Assembly: GCA_029067085.1 (NCBI GenBank)
Contig: JAIEFE010000017.1
Location: forward strand, 62,001 to 126,000
DNA from: Lachnospiraceae bacterium
GTDB taxonomy: Bacteria; Bacillota; Clostridia; Lachnospirales; Lachnospiraceae
Direction: 5' to 3'
DNA length: 64,000 nt
In this document: positions 53,417 through 62,691 of the stretch, piece after piece
How positions within the stretch are numbered: the first letter of the stretch is position 1
How the letters are laid out: each line of letters begins with the position of its first letter
Position numbers and translations under genes: made by a program
The notes under the pieces: model-generated
The model's input: the letters and a program-made list of their open reading frames with translations, nothing else
Told to the model about the DNA's origin: nothing
Database searches by the model: none

Positions 53417-54766
53417 TTACTCATTCCGGATTGCTGCCAGCGGACTCAAGCGCATCGCTCTTCTTGCCGGGAAAAAACCAGCCACCATTCCCACCAGAAT
53501 TGCAAATACCAGAGACAAGAATACCAACCAGATAGGAATATAGGAAATCCCCCCTGTGGTACCCATATATTCGTTGGCCTGCGACGCTACCCGATTGATC
53601 ACCACTGACAAAATAAAGCTTAAGACGAGGCCGATCACACCGCCGATAAAACCGATGAACCCGGCTTCCATCAAAAACAGACTGCGGATGTTCCTAAGAT
53701 CGCACCCCAGTACCTTCATCACGCCGATTTCCTTGGTACGCTCATAGATGGACATCATCATGGTGTTGGTGATACCGATGGCCGCCACGAAGAGGGAAAC
53801 TGCTCCGATTCCGCCGAGCACAGCCTGAATGTAACCCATGGTCTTCTGCTCAGACTCCACCCATTCCGCCTGGCTGTAGGCATTGTAACCCAGATCCTGC
53901 AGCGTTTTCTGCAGAGTCACCACATGGTCCATACTGTCCACATTCACCAGAAGCTGACTGTAAAAAATCTCCTTGTAGGGCTTTCCTGTTTTTGTGGTAG
54001 GCTGCCCCGGAATCACCTTGTTTTTAAATATCTTTTTAAGCTCCGCTGCGAGCTGATCGATATCGCAGTAAGTATACCAGCCGTACTGAGACCACTGATT
54101 CTCACCCGGTTCCGCCTCCACACCACAAGTATCGATCAGATACTTTTTCGGCGGCTTTTTCGTCTGCCCGTTCTCATCCGTGGAACCGGCTTCATAGTAG
54201 GCATTCATATCAAAGATAACAAAAATGGGATCGTTCATCAGATCGATATCCGGCAAAACACCCGTCTCCCAATAGGAGCCGCCGCTTCCCTTGGAATTAT
54301 AAAAATTCTGCAGTACTTCACAGCCGTAAAAGAAGGTCAGATCCTGATCCTTTCCGGGCAGCCGGCCCTGTCCCACCGTGATATTCATGTCCTGAAAAGC
54401 TTCCTCCGGCAGTCCCTGAATCTGCAGATAACCCTGATAACTTCCGTATTGGGCATACGCCTGCGTCTCCAGCACGGGATAAACCGAATCCACGTGCTCC
54501 ATGGCCAGAATTTCATTGATCAGTGCCTGATCCAGACGTTTCACCTCATCCGAAGAATCGCCCCACGGCTCGTTCACCGTGATCTGCGTAAGGCTTCCGT
54601 AGGATTCGTACTGCGCCATCAGTGATCTGCTCAGTCCGAGACCAAGAGAAACCATGACCACAATGGAAGCCACACCGATCACTACGCCGAGTACCGTCAG
54701 GATCGTTCTCACTTTTCTTTTCCAGAGATTACTGCTGCTCATCCGCAGCAAATCGAGAAATTTCAT
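53417..54766 (-). CDS. MacB/FtsX-like ABC permease
   Basis: A 449-residue permease: one N-terminal helix (RKVRTILTVLGVVIGVASIVVMVSLGLG), a large extracytoplasmic domain of about 270 residues, and three C-terminal helices containing GIGAVSLFVAAIGITNTMMMSIYERTKEIGVMKVLG-like FtsX sequence. Such proteins are mechanotransmitting rather than channel-type ABC proteins. The ATG at 54766 follows GAGGTAG. It forms an operon with a CARDB-like anchored protein and an ATPase upstream. Confidence 0.87.
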   Translation of the reverse strand: MKFLDLLRMSSSNLWKRKVRTILTVLGVVIGVASIVVMVSLGLGLSRSLMAQYESYGSLTQITVNEPWGDSSDEVKRLDQALINEILAMEHVDSVYPVLETQAYAQYGSYQGYLQIQGLPEEAFQDMNITVGQGRLPGKDQDLTFFYGCEVLQNFYNSKGSGGSYWETGVLPDIDLMNDPIFVIFDMNAYYEAGSTDENGQTKKPPKKYLIDTCGVEAEPGENQWSQYGWYTYCDIDQLAAELKKIFKNKVIPGQPTTKTGKPYKEIFYSQLLVNVDSMDHVVTLQKTLQDLGYNAYSQAEWVESEQKTMGYIQAVLGGIGAVSLFVAAIGITNTMMMSIYERTKEIGVMKVLGCDLRNIRSLFLMEAGFIGFIGGVIGLVLSFILSVVINRVASQANEYMGTTGGISYIPIWLVFLSLVFAILVGMVAGFFPARRAMRLSPLAAIRNE

Positions 54767-54808
54767 GTCTACCTCATCCCGCATCCAATTCCTGACTAAA
54801 CCGGCTGA

Positions 54809-56614
54809 CTATTTGAACAGATCCTTCTCCAGATCCGCCAGATCCGCCGCCTCCTCAAGTGCTGCTTTCTTCTTTTTGCGTAAGCGCAGGAACACGCCAA
54901 AGCCTGCTGCCGCCGCAACGATCACCGCAGCAGCGATTCCTACGATCAGCCCCGTTTTAGGTTTGCCGCCGCCTTCCTCATCGCCCATCATCATATCATC
55001 ACCCATCATCATGTCGCCGCCCATCATCATATCATCCATAAAGGCCTCGTTCACAAAGAGGGTGATCTCCTTCTCCGTCACAGTCACATTTCCCGCGTCA
55101 TCCTCATAGGAGATTTCCAGCTTAACGATTCCGTCATCCATAGTAGGCGCCGCACCGGTCAACATCACGTCCACATTCCCCGTGTTGCCGGACTGAAGAT
55201 TTCCCACAAAAGCCGATGCCTCCGCAACGGAATCCGCGACAAATTTCACCTGTACATTGTAGAGGGTAGTCTTTCCTGTATTGTAAATGCTAAACATTAC
55301 ATTGGACTGGGATCCCACATCGATATTGTCGGGCACCACCTCCGGAATGCTGGTGTCAAAACGACTTTCCTGCGAGATTGGAATCGACACGCTGGCCTTA
55401 TCCGTCAGGTCGAAGACCGTACCCGCGTCATATTTCATATTCACGTCGAGAACATATGGCTTTTGTGCCAGATCCGCCTTCGCCGTCATTTCGATCACGA
55501 TATCCGCCGAAGTGTCCGGAGATATCTGCTCCATATAGACGGAGCTGGAACCGGACGTGGGCAGGAAAGCAGAATACGTGTTGGTCTTGTCCTCTCCCTC
55601 CTGCGCTGCCTGCATATCAAAAAGCACATTGGTCACCGCCGTATCCTTTGCGGTATTCTTCACATGGATCGTCAGCGTGAAGGTCTCCCCCGCAAAGACC
55701 GCAGCCGGATCGGTCTCAAAGCCCGTCACCACGATACGTGGCTTAGAGCCGGTTGTCTCCTGACCGTTTCCGCCGATAATACCGCTGCCGGGCTTGCCGA
55801 TGGTCTTCACATACACCGTAAGCTCCGCCGGTTCCTCGCTGCGGATGCCGGCTTTAGTATAGGAAATTTTAAATTTCAGCGGATAATACCCGCTCATCAC
55901 ATCACTTCTGGTGGTAAAATGAAAGGTAAACTCTCTGCGGTTTGCCATGGCCGCCTCTTTGGTGGTACAGCCGGGAATGTAAGGCTCCGTCTGCAGGTAG
56001 TTCGTTGTATCCGGCTCAAAAGGCCACTCCGTCACCTGATTGGAGATCACAGGCTCCACGATCAGATCGTTTAACTCCTCAGTACCGAAGTTCACGATGG
56101 GCAGGACGATAGCCACGCTCTGTCCGTAGCTCACGATGGGTGTCTCCCAGTTGTCAGCCACCTGCAAAAATTCACTGGTGGTCTGGGTCACCTTCGCCAC
56201 CGCCGCAGACTCCATATTGCCTTTGACCGTAGATACGTAAGCCCACAACTCCGACAGAGACATCTCCGTGTTGGCGATATAATAGACTGCACTGTCGAAG
56301 ACCTTATGCAGGCTTTCCATCACCTTTTCGTCCAGATGATACCGCACCTCCAGACTCTGCATATAGAAGAGCAGATCCTTGTCGGCATCCGCGCGGTCGT
56401 CGTCCGTGATCGCCCGATTGGAAGTACGCTCGATGTACGTGCTGTTGCCGCTCTCGCTCTCCGTCGCCTTCACATAGCGCATCCCCCCGGGAATCGGAAA
56501 GACCGACGGCACAGCCAGAAGCATAGCAGCACAAAGCAGCATGCTCAGGACAACCTTACCTGCCATTTTTTCTCTCGCAATTGATCCTCTTCTGTTGAAC
56601 TCTCTCATTTTCAT
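54809..56614 (-). CDS. Membrane-anchored CARDB-like surface protein
   Basis: A 601-residue exported protein (ATG 56614; the longer reading to 56710 lies in the ATPase gene). After a signal peptide (MAGKVVLSMLLCAAMLLAVPS) come a helical region and then several beta-sandwich units resembling CARDB/S-layer-type domains (VTGFETDPAAVFAGETFTLT, PEVVPDNIDVGSQSNVMFSI). Close to the C-terminal helix (GLIVGIAAAVIVAAAAGFGV) is a Met/Asp/Gly-rich run (MDDMMMGGDMMMGDDMMMG). A Lys-rich tail lies inside. It sits between the ATPase and permease genes, the place normally taken by a periplasmic adaptor, and may serve as one. Confidence 0.75.
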   Translation of the reverse strand: MKMREFNRRGSIAREKMAGKVVLSMLLCAAMLLAVPSVFPIPGGMRYVKATESESGNSTYIERTSNRAITDDDRADADKDLLFYMQSLEVRYHLDEKVMESLHKVFDSAVYYIANTEMSLSELWAYVSTVKGNMESAAVAKVTQTTSEFLQVADNWETPIVSYGQSVAIVLPIVNFGTEELNDLIVEPVISNQVTEWPFEPDTTNYLQTEPYIPGCTTKEAAMANRREFTFHFTTRSDVMSGYYPLKFKISYTKAGIRSEEPAELTVYVKTIGKPGSGIIGGNGQETTGSKPRIVVTGFETDPAAVFAGETFTLTIHVKNTAKDTAVTNVLFDMQAAQEGEDKTNTYSAFLPTSGSSSVYMEQISPDTSADIVIEMTAKADLAQKPYVLDVNMKYDAGTVFDLTDKASVSIPISQESRFDTSIPEVVPDNIDVGSQSNVMFSIYNTGKTTLYNVQVKFVADSVAEASAFVGNLQSGNTGNVDVMLTGAAPTMDDGIVKLEISYEDDAGNVTVTEKEITLFVNEAFMDDMMMGGDMMMGDDMMMGDEEGGGKPKTGLIVGIAAAVIVAAAAGFGVFLRLRKKKKAALEEAADLADLEKDLFK

Positions 56615-56657
56615 TTTACCATCCGTCCCTCTTTCTTCCCTGCAACTACACATTATA

Positions 56658-57401
56658 TCATTCCTGCACCGCGATCTCCTCCGGCACATCCTGACCATCC
56701 CGTTCATCAATCTCCAGAATTTTTCCGTCCCGGATCCGAATGATCACGTCAGCAAAGCCCGCCAGATAATTGTCGTGCGTGACCATCACCAGCGTCTGAT
56801 TCTTTTCCCGTACCACCTTTTTCATCAGGTTCATGACCTCCACGGAGGTGTTCGAGTCCAGATTTCCCGTAGGTTCATCCGCAAAGATGATCTCCGGCTC
56901 TACCACAAGAGCCCTCGCCACACCCACACGCTGCTGCTGACCGCCGGACATCTGGTTGGGTCTGTGTTTCTTATGCTTAGTCAGTCCCACCAGATCGATC
57001 ATCTCCTCGGCTCTCTTATTGCGGCTCTTTTTGTCCATCCCCTGAAAGGTCAGGGGCAGCGCAACATTCTCAATCGCATTCATAGTGCCCATCAGATTGA
57101 ATGACTGGAAGATGAAGCCGATGTGTTCCCTGCGAAAAGCCACGAGCTGGTTCTCCGTCTTTTTCTCCATATGCTCTCCCGCGATCACGATCTCGCCCTT
57201 GGTGGGCTTTTCCAGTCCTGCCAGCATATTGAGCAGGGTTGATTTTCCGGAGCCGGAAGCGCCCACGATGGAACAGAACTGTCCCCGTCTGATGGAAAAG
57301 CTGACACCGTTTAAAGCCCGCACCCGCTCCTCCCCGACCCGGTATATTTTATAGAGATCCTTTACCTCGATCACAGGTCTGTCCCATCTGTTGTCGTTCA
57401 C
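56658..57401 (-). CDS. MacB/LolD-type ABC ATPase
   Basis: A 247-residue ATPase: Walker A IVGASGSGKSTLLNMLAG, the Q-loop IFQSFNLMGTMNAIENV, signature MSGGQQQRVGVARALV, Walker B IIFADEPTGNLDS and MVTHDNYLAG, all typical of the group that drives FtsX-like permeases. I start at a GTG at 57401 behind GGGGG; an upstream ATG would run through the double-hairpin repeat and the neighbouring gene. First gene of an operon with the anchored surface protein and permease. Confidence 0.88.
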   Translation of the reverse strand: MNDNRWDRPVIEVKDLYKIYRVGEERVRALNGVSFSIRRGQFCSIVGASGSGKSTLLNMLAGLEKPTKGEIVIAGEHMEKKTENQLVAFRREHIGFIFQSFNLMGTMNAIENVALPLTFQGMDKKSRNKRAEEMIDLVGLTKHKKHRPNQMSGGQQQRVGVARALVVEPEIIFADEPTGNLDSNTSVEVMNLMKKVVREKNQTLVMVTHDNYLAGFADVIIRIRDGKILEIDERDGQDVPEEIAVQE

Positions 57402-57415
57402 GATCCGTTTCCCCC

Positions 57416-57460
57416 GATCAAGTGCCCGCGCACTTAATCCCGAGAATGCTTCGCATTCTC
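57416..57460. repeat. Double-hairpin dispersed repeat, copy 2
   Basis: Hairpin 57416-57439 (arms GATCAAGTGC / GCACTTAATC, loop CCGC, one mismatch) and, 2 bases on, hairpin 57442-57460 (GAGAATGC / GCATTCTC, loop TTC). It has the same order, loops and spacing as 7297-7341, in the same orientation. It is 15 bases upstream of the ATPase start and after the large permease gene. Confidence 0.7.
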
Positions 57461-57501
57461 CTTCAATGTTGTACGCTATCGCACTTATAGAAATAAGTTT
57501 T

Positions 57502-59679
57502 TTATTCCGTATATGCCGTGGCCTCCGCCACAAAATCCGGCACCTGTCCGTCGATAAAATCATAGCTGAAATAATAGCTGTCTCTCCGATAAGGATAGGT
57601 GGTGTCTTTTTTAAACACGACCTCAACCGAATAATTCTGATCCATCCCCTTATAATTTCCCCAGAGGGCATTCAGATAATCGGCATGAATGTGCGGCAGG
57701 ATCTGCGCGATCTGCTCCTCATCATAAAAGGTTTCACGCACGGTATAATCCTCATAGACAGACTTCGCCGTTGCAAAAGTTTCCGCTGCATGAGCCTTTC
57801 TGTACAATGCATACCCCGGATCTCCATGATATAAGGCAGCTTCCGCATCCTGCGTCAGTTCATTATGATAACAGATCACCGTAATGCTGTCGATATCCTT
57901 CGCATCCAGCTGCGCCGGATAATAGGCCTCCTGCTCGTCAAGTAACGCGATGGTGTTTTCAAAGCCGTCATACACACACCACTGTCTCTGAGAATAGTTG
58001 TCATACTCCACATTGAGCCGTCCGCAGGGAAGTTCATCTCTTGCCATAGTAAAGTCAAACTGTTCCATGTCCTTAATCCAGGCCTCCCGCAGCCGCCATA
58101 TCTCCTCCGTGGGAACTGCCACGATGGTAGCGCCATTGGTGTAGGAAATCGCTGTTACTCTGTCGTAGGAAGTCTCATCGGTCATCACCTGGAAGGTTCC
58201 TTTTTTGAACGCTTCCGCCTGAAAGATCCGATTCAAAAGCGCCTCTGTCTCAGGTTCCTCATAATCCACTACGATCGCCCTGACTGCTTCTCGTCCGGAG
58301 CGCAGGCGGTACAGGATCCGCATGGTTCTGGGCGCTGTCATTTTCTCCACAGCCGCCTCATCTGTCTGCAGATAAGCCTGCGCAAGAGCCAGAACCGGCT
58401 CCGTATCCGTCAAAAACATATTCTCCTTCGCATAGGTATCGGCACCGACATAGCGCTGATTCTCGTCCCAATAGCTATAACTATCATAGTATCCATCTGT
58501 TAAAATTGCAATACTCTCCACCTTATTTTGTGCCGGTATGTAACTGTCATACCCGAAGATATCCCATTTGAAGATACAAAATATTGCCAAAATACCCGCA
58601 AGCGCCACACCGCTGGATACCAGATGCTTAAAAATACTGCGAATGTCAAAATCATAAATCACTTCCACCACGCAGCAGAAGATCACGCCCGCCGCTGCCA
58701 TGGCAAGCACCATGAGCATCTCATTCTCAGAAGAGGTGGCGTACACCAATGTGCCTACCAGAAGCGCTGCCGGAATCACCACCGCCACCTTAAGGACGGG
58801 CTCCAAAACCGGAAAGGCGATGGCCTTGCCCGCTGCCTCGGAAGGTCTTTTTCTATAAGCCGCATAGGCAAGCGCCAGAAGCGCTGCCGCAATCAGAACC
58901 CACTTTCCTATAAGCGGGAGCGCAAGTTGCGCCTTGGCTGTCAGATCCGGCAGCTTCTCGAGTCTCTGAGCATTAAAACTCACATCCGTAAACACCGACA
59001 GCTTCGGTTCTGCAGAGTAAAAATAGCTGGTAAAAGTCCTGAAAAATCCCTCCTTCAGATCTCCCAACAGAAGGTACACAACAAACTCGTACAGTGCGAT
59101 CACACCGAATCCGCAGACCGTCACAAACCAGTTCCCCGTCAGCATCACCGCCAGGATCATCATATGATAAAATGCTAAAAACATGACCAGATTCCACAAA
59201 AATGCCAGACCCACATCCGCCAGTACCGACGCATTCACTGCCCTCTGCGAGGCTGCAGCAGCCAGGCCAAAGAGGATTCCCATAAGATTCGCCGTCAGAT
59301 ACATGAAAAGCCCATTACTATAGATTACCGCGAATCTTCTGGTTTTGGTCACAGGAACACTGTGGTACAGATCCACCTTGCGTCTGTCGTACAGATAAGA
59401 AAATCCCTGCATCCCGATAATCGCCGCCAAAAGAGCGATGATACTGCACATATCAGTCGAAAATCCCAGGGCATCCTTCGCCGCCTGATACAGTGCATCC
59501 TGAAACTCCGCCGCTGTCCTGTATATGCCGTTCGCATTATAATTTTTAATGCGGCTTAAATAGATCATCGTGATACCGCCATAGGGCAAAAGCTGTGACA
59601 GCACCGCCACGATCCAGAGCCAGATCCGGCGTTTATGATTTTCTTTGCAGCTAGCCCAGAATGAGTTTTTTGATGTCAT
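57502..59679 (-). CDS. ABC-2-like permease with a large soluble C-terminal region (DUF6449-like)
   Basis: A 725-residue protein. The first 380 residues hold about ten hydrophobic helices; the loop YLYDRRKVDLYHSVPVTKTRRF resembles the conserved segment of YtrC/ABC-2 permeases. The remaining 340 residues are soluble with repeated Asp/Tyr-rich patches (VVDYEEPETEALLNRIF) and match my recollection of the DUF6449 group. It overlaps the ATPase gene upstream by 29 bases. Exporter or sensor function is open. Confidence 0.75.
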   Translation of the reverse strand: MTSKNSFWASCKENHKRRIWLWIVAVLSQLLPYGGITMIYLSRIKNYNANGIYRTAAEFQDALYQAAKDALGFSTDMCSIIALLAAIIGMQGFSYLYDRRKVDLYHSVPVTKTRRFAVIYSNGLFMYLTANLMGILFGLAAAASQRAVNASVLADVGLAFLWNLVMFLAFYHMMILAVMLTGNWFVTVCGFGVIALYEFVVYLLLGDLKEGFFRTFTSYFYSAEPKLSVFTDVSFNAQRLEKLPDLTAKAQLALPLIGKWVLIAAALLALAYAAYRKRPSEAAGKAIAFPVLEPVLKVAVVIPAALLVGTLVYATSSENEMLMVLAMAAAGVIFCCVVEVIYDFDIRSIFKHLVSSGVALAGILAIFCIFKWDIFGYDSYIPAQNKVESIAILTDGYYDSYSYWDENQRYVGADTYAKENMFLTDTEPVLALAQAYLQTDEAAVEKMTAPRTMRILYRLRSGREAVRAIVVDYEEPETEALLNRIFQAEAFKKGTFQVMTDETSYDRVTAISYTNGATIVAVPTEEIWRLREAWIKDMEQFDFTMARDELPCGRLNVEYDNYSQRQWCVYDGFENTIALLDEQEAYYPAQLDAKDIDSITVICYHNELTQDAEAALYHGDPGYALYRKAHAAETFATAKSVYEDYTVRETFYDEEQIAQILPHIHADYLNALWGNYKGMDQNYSVEVVFKKDTTYPYRRDSYYFSYDFIDGQVPDFVAEATAYTE

Positions 59680-60556
59680 AGCCTACCACCTCCGTCTCAC
59701 TGATAAAGATCTCTTCCAGAGAAAGGGGAAGCACCTCGTAAAAGATCGTGTCCACCGTGGCGAATCTCGCCTCCACTTCCTCTCTTGTACTGCGCAGGGT
59801 GATCGTGGAAAGCGATCCCCGCTGCTCCTTTTTTAAGATTTCCAGACCGTTCAATGCCTTCAATTCATCCTCCACTGTGGAGAAGACGCACTGCACCTTC
59901 TGAATATTGCACTTCATATCCTCCAGATCCTTGGAAAGCAGAACGCCGCCCTTATGCAACAGTCCCACATGATCGCAGATATCCTCCAGTTCCCGCAGAT
60001 TGTGGGAGGCGATCACCGGTGTCAGTCCCCGCTCCTCCATCTCCTTGGCAAAGATCGACTTGATCCCCTGCCTCATGACGGGATCCAGACCGTCAAAAGT
60101 CTCATCGCAGAGAATGTACTTCGTGCGGGCACAGATACCGAGAAGCAGAGCCAGCTGCTTTTTCATACCCTTGGAGAAGGTGCCGATCTTACGATTTTTA
60201 TCCAGATTGAATTTCTCCAGATACCGATAATATTCTTCTTTGTCAAACGCATCATAAATGCCGCTGTAATACCGCTCCATAGTCCCGGCATTGGTATTAG
60301 CGAAAAAATAAGGCTCATCCGCGATAAAAAACAGCGCCTTTTTCGCTTCCACATTGTCGTACACCGGCATATTATCCACAGCCACCGTACCCTCGTCGGG
60401 TTTCAGTATGCCGGCTATCATGCGCAGCACCGTACTCTTTCCCGCGCCGTTCGTACCGATCAGACCAAAAACCGTCTTTTCCCGAATGTTGACGCTGACC
60501 TCATCCACGGCTTTGATCTTTTCAAAATGCTTCGTCACATTATGTATTTCTATCAT
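59651..60556 (-). CDS. ABC ATPase of a GntR-regulated transporter
   Basis: A 301-residue YtrB-type ATPase: Walker A IGTNGAGKSTVLRMIAG, signature FSKGMKKQLALL, Walker B ILCDETFDGLDP and the switch VIASHNLREL. In Walker B the residue after the Asp is Glu, as needed. The ATG at 60556 follows GAGGAGC. It works with the permease whose gene it overlaps, and lies after a GntR-type repressor in the same operon. Confidence 0.87.
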   Translation of the reverse strand: MIEIHNVTKHFEKIKAVDEVSVNIREKTVFGLIGTNGAGKSTVLRMIAGILKPDEGTVAVDNMPVYDNVEAKKALFFIADEPYFFANTNAGTMERYYSGIYDAFDKEEYYRYLEKFNLDKNRKIGTFSKGMKKQLALLLGICARTKYILCDETFDGLDPVMRQGIKSIFAKEMEERGLTPVIASHNLRELEDICDHVGLLHKGGVLLSKDLEDMKCNIQKVQCVFSTVEDELKALNGLEILKKEQRGSLSTITLRSTREEVEARFATVDTIFYEVLPLSLEEIFISETEVVGYDIKKLILG

Positions 60557-60628
60557 AAGCTCCTCTTTTCCCACTGCACAGCAGTGTCCTGTCTTTTTAT
60601 GTCTGATTCATAAATCCTTCCTACAGGC

Positions 60629-60988
60629 CTACACATGCAAATTTTCGATTTCCCAAATAAGCTCCTTCTTTGTCAATCCGATCTCCAGCACTTCTCTCAC
60701 CAGTGTCAGGATCTGTTCGATATACTCCTTCTTCCGTTTGTCCACCAGACTGTTATCCCCGGATACGAAGCTGCCCCTTCCCTTGACCGTATAGATAAAG
60801 CCCTGCCGTTCAAGCTCCGCGTAGGCCTTCTGGATCGTATTCGGATTGATCGAAAGTTCCATCGCCAGATTGCGCACCGACGGCATCTGCTCATCAGACT
60901 GCATGGCGCCTTTCAACATCAGCGTTTTAAAGCGCTCCACGATCTGTTCATAAATCGGTCGGGTATCTTTGTAATCTATGATTATCAT
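60629..60988 (-). CDS. GntR (YtrA subfamily) transcription regulator
   Basis: A 119-residue repressor with an N-terminal winged helix (YEQIVERFKTLMLKGAMQ, MPSVRNLAMELSINPNTIQKAYAELERQGFIYTVKGRGSFVS-type sequence in shorter parts) and a short C-terminal helical pair, lacking the larger ligand domains of other GntR proteins. Regulators of this kind sense cell-envelope stress and control the ABC genes behind them. The promoter at 61054-61082 carries a palindrome it probably binds. Confidence 0.9.
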   Translation of the reverse strand: MIIIDYKDTRPIYEQIVERFKTLMLKGAMQSDEQMPSVRNLAMELSINPNTIQKAYAELERQGFIYTVKGRGSFVSGDNSLVDKRKKEYIEQILTLVREVLEIGLTKKELIWEIENLHV

Positions 60989-61022
60989 GTCTTCTCCTTT
61001 CTTACATATTTGAAAAAAACAA

Positions 61023-61082
61023 TATTAAGTGTACTATTAGTGGTGGTACACTTAATATACCTCTGTTTGAAAATTTTGTCAA
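61023..61082 (-). promoter_or_regulatory. Promoter and operator of the first GntR-ABC operon
   Basis: Minus strand TTGACA (61077-61082), 17 bases, TATATT (61054-61059). A 12-bp perfect inverted repeat TATTAAGTGTAC / GTACACTTAATA (61023-61034 and 61046-61057, 11-base gap) starts at the -10 box and covers the start site, so binding would block transcription. Confidence 0.75.
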
Positions 61083-61107
61083 CAAGCAGATCAGCAAAGT
61101 TTCTCAC

Positions 61108-61152
61108 AAAAAAAGATGTAAAGCCTTCGTTTGAATCAGGCTTTACACCTTT
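61108..61152. terminator. Bidirectional terminator between the two GntR-ABC operons
   Basis: Arms TGTAAAGCC (61117-61125) and GGCTTTACA (61139-61147); a run of seven A before it gives a T-run on the minus strand, and CCTTTTT follows on the plus strand. It ends the upstream (second) GntR operon. Confidence 0.75.
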
Positions 61153-61184
61153 TTATCTTTATCCTTCGTAAAAATACCTCCATA

Positions 61185-61832
61185 TCAAAGTTCCTGCTTT
61201 TCAAAAATTCGGCAGCAGATACAATACATCAAATAGCACCAAACCAAAGCGAAAACGGGGGAACAGCACAACAAAACAAATATAAGCTGCTCTGTCAGTT
61301 CAATTCCCAGCAAAACAAGGACTTGGTAAATTCCAAAGCAAACAGCCAATGGGACGAAAATAGACACTACCAGTAACACACGGGCTTTTTCCGCTCCAAA
61401 TTTGAACACAAGCGGAATTGACATACTGCCGGAGACAAGTGACAAAGCTAATGCCACCAGTGCCAAAATGAGCAGCTCTACGATCCCTTCCATGTCAAAA
61501 GTCATTTTTCTTAGAGCAAGCCCTGCGATCATGCTGACTATCAATCCAAACAGGCTTCCAATCACACAGAAGATTACCATTACAACATATTTACCTGCGA
61601 CCAGATTTTTCTTCGATACGGGCATTATCATGGCATATCGTGACCACTTGGAATTGTCATCGAAAGTAAAGGTCGTTACAATCATCATGCTGCACAAAAC
61701 AGCACTTACAATGATATATGCAGGCGCGCCGGATGTGGGGATAAGGATAAGTGCGAGTACCGCCAGCATGAACAGCATGGATTTCGCATTGTGTCCGATA
61801 TTATACAAATCTTTCAAAACAAGACTTCTCAT
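61185..61832 (-). CDS. ABC-2 type permease of the second GntR operon
   Basis: A 215-residue membrane protein with six helices (MLFMLAVLALILIPTSGAPAY, VIFCVIGSLFGLIVSMIAGL, LILALVALALSLVSGSMSIP and others). It resembles the ABC-2 permeases (DUF1453/BcrB-like size) paired with YtrB-type ATPases. Its ATG overlaps the ATPase stop by 4 bases. It would form a homodimer with two ATPase copies; the substrate is unknown. Confidence 0.82.
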   Translation of the reverse strand: MRSLVLKDLYNIGHNAKSMLFMLAVLALILIPTSGAPAYIIVSAVLCSMMIVTTFTFDDNSKWSRYAMIMPVSKKNLVAGKYVVMVIFCVIGSLFGLIVSMIAGLALRKMTFDMEGIVELLILALVALALSLVSGSMSIPLVFKFGAEKARVLLVVSIFVPLAVCFGIYQVLVLLGIELTEQLIFVLLCCSPVFALVWCYLMYCICCRIFEKQEL

Positions 61833-62689
61833 TTGGTCTGCACTCCTTTCACATACAACAGCAAAATATCATCAATCGCTGCATCGTCTACTACTGCATT
61901 TTTATATTTTTTCTTAGCTTTTTCTTTGTCAGCTACAAGTACATTCCACTGATAATCCTCTTTGCGGCAGGCAAGGATTTCCTGCTTGTCGATCTGATCA
62001 AAAACGGCAGCCTCACATCGAATAATACCGTAATGATAGCGCAGGTCATCTTTCCTTTTGCTGAAAACAACCTTGCCCTGGTGGATAAAGGTAATATAAT
62101 CGGCAACTTTCTCTAAATCGGTTGTAATGTGGGATGACATCATAATAGAATGATTTTCGTTCTGCACAAATTCCAGAAACACATCCAGAATATCATCCCG
62201 CATCACCGGGTCAAGGCCGCTGGTGGCTTCGTCTAAAATCAGCAGTTTAGGTTTGTGGGAAAGGGCAGCGGCAATGCACAATTTTACTTTCATGCCCTTA
62301 GACATTTGTTTGATCTCTTTATCCGCAGGAAGTTGAAAACGTTTCAAATATTCCTTGTATAAATGATCATCCCACCGACTGTATGCTGCCTTTGCAATTT
62401 TTCCGACCTTAGCGGGGGTCAGCGTTTCATAGAAGTTGATACCATCAAATACAACGCCAATATCCTCTTTAAGCTGCTTCGCAGAAGATAACTCCTGTCC
62501 CCAAAAAGTAACCATGCCGTCATCCTTGTGGATGAGGTCAAGAATCGCATTGATCGTTGTACTTTTTCCTGCGCCGTTCTCACCAATCAATCCCATAATC
62601 GTACCCTTAGGGACAGAAAACGAAACATGGTCCAATGTAAAATCAGGGTAGTGCTTCGTCAAATTCTCTACTTGCAAAATAGCATCCAT
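61829..62689 (-). CDS. ABC ATPase of the second GntR operon
   Basis: A 286-residue ATPase: Walker A IGENGAGKSTTINAILD, signature MSKGMKVKLCIAAAL, Walker B LLILDEATSGLDP and the switch MMSSHITTDLEKVADY. I use the ATG at 62689 (MDAILQVENLTKHY) because AGGAGG lies 9 bases before it. It lies 2 bases after the regulator gene and overlaps the permease gene, so the three are one transcript. Confidence 0.88.
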   Translation of the reverse strand: MDAILQVENLTKHYPDFTLDHVSFSVPKGTIMGLIGENGAGKSTTINAILDLIHKDDGMVTFWGQELSSAKQLKEDIGVVFDGINFYETLTPAKVGKIAKAAYSRWDDHLYKEYLKRFQLPADKEIKQMSKGMKVKLCIAAALSHKPKLLILDEATSGLDPVMRDDILDVFLEFVQNENHSIMMSSHITTDLEKVADYITFIHQGKVVFSKRKDDLRYHYGIIRCEAAVFDQIDKQEILACRKEDYQWNVLVADKEKAKKKYKNAVVDDAAIDDILLLYVKGVQTK

Positions 62690-62691
62690 GG

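Noticed and set aside
57402..57671. N-terminal extension of the MacB-like ATPase to an upstream ATG
   Set aside because: It would translate the double-hairpin repeat and overlap the end of the previous gene; the GTG at 57401 has a ribosome site and fits the family.
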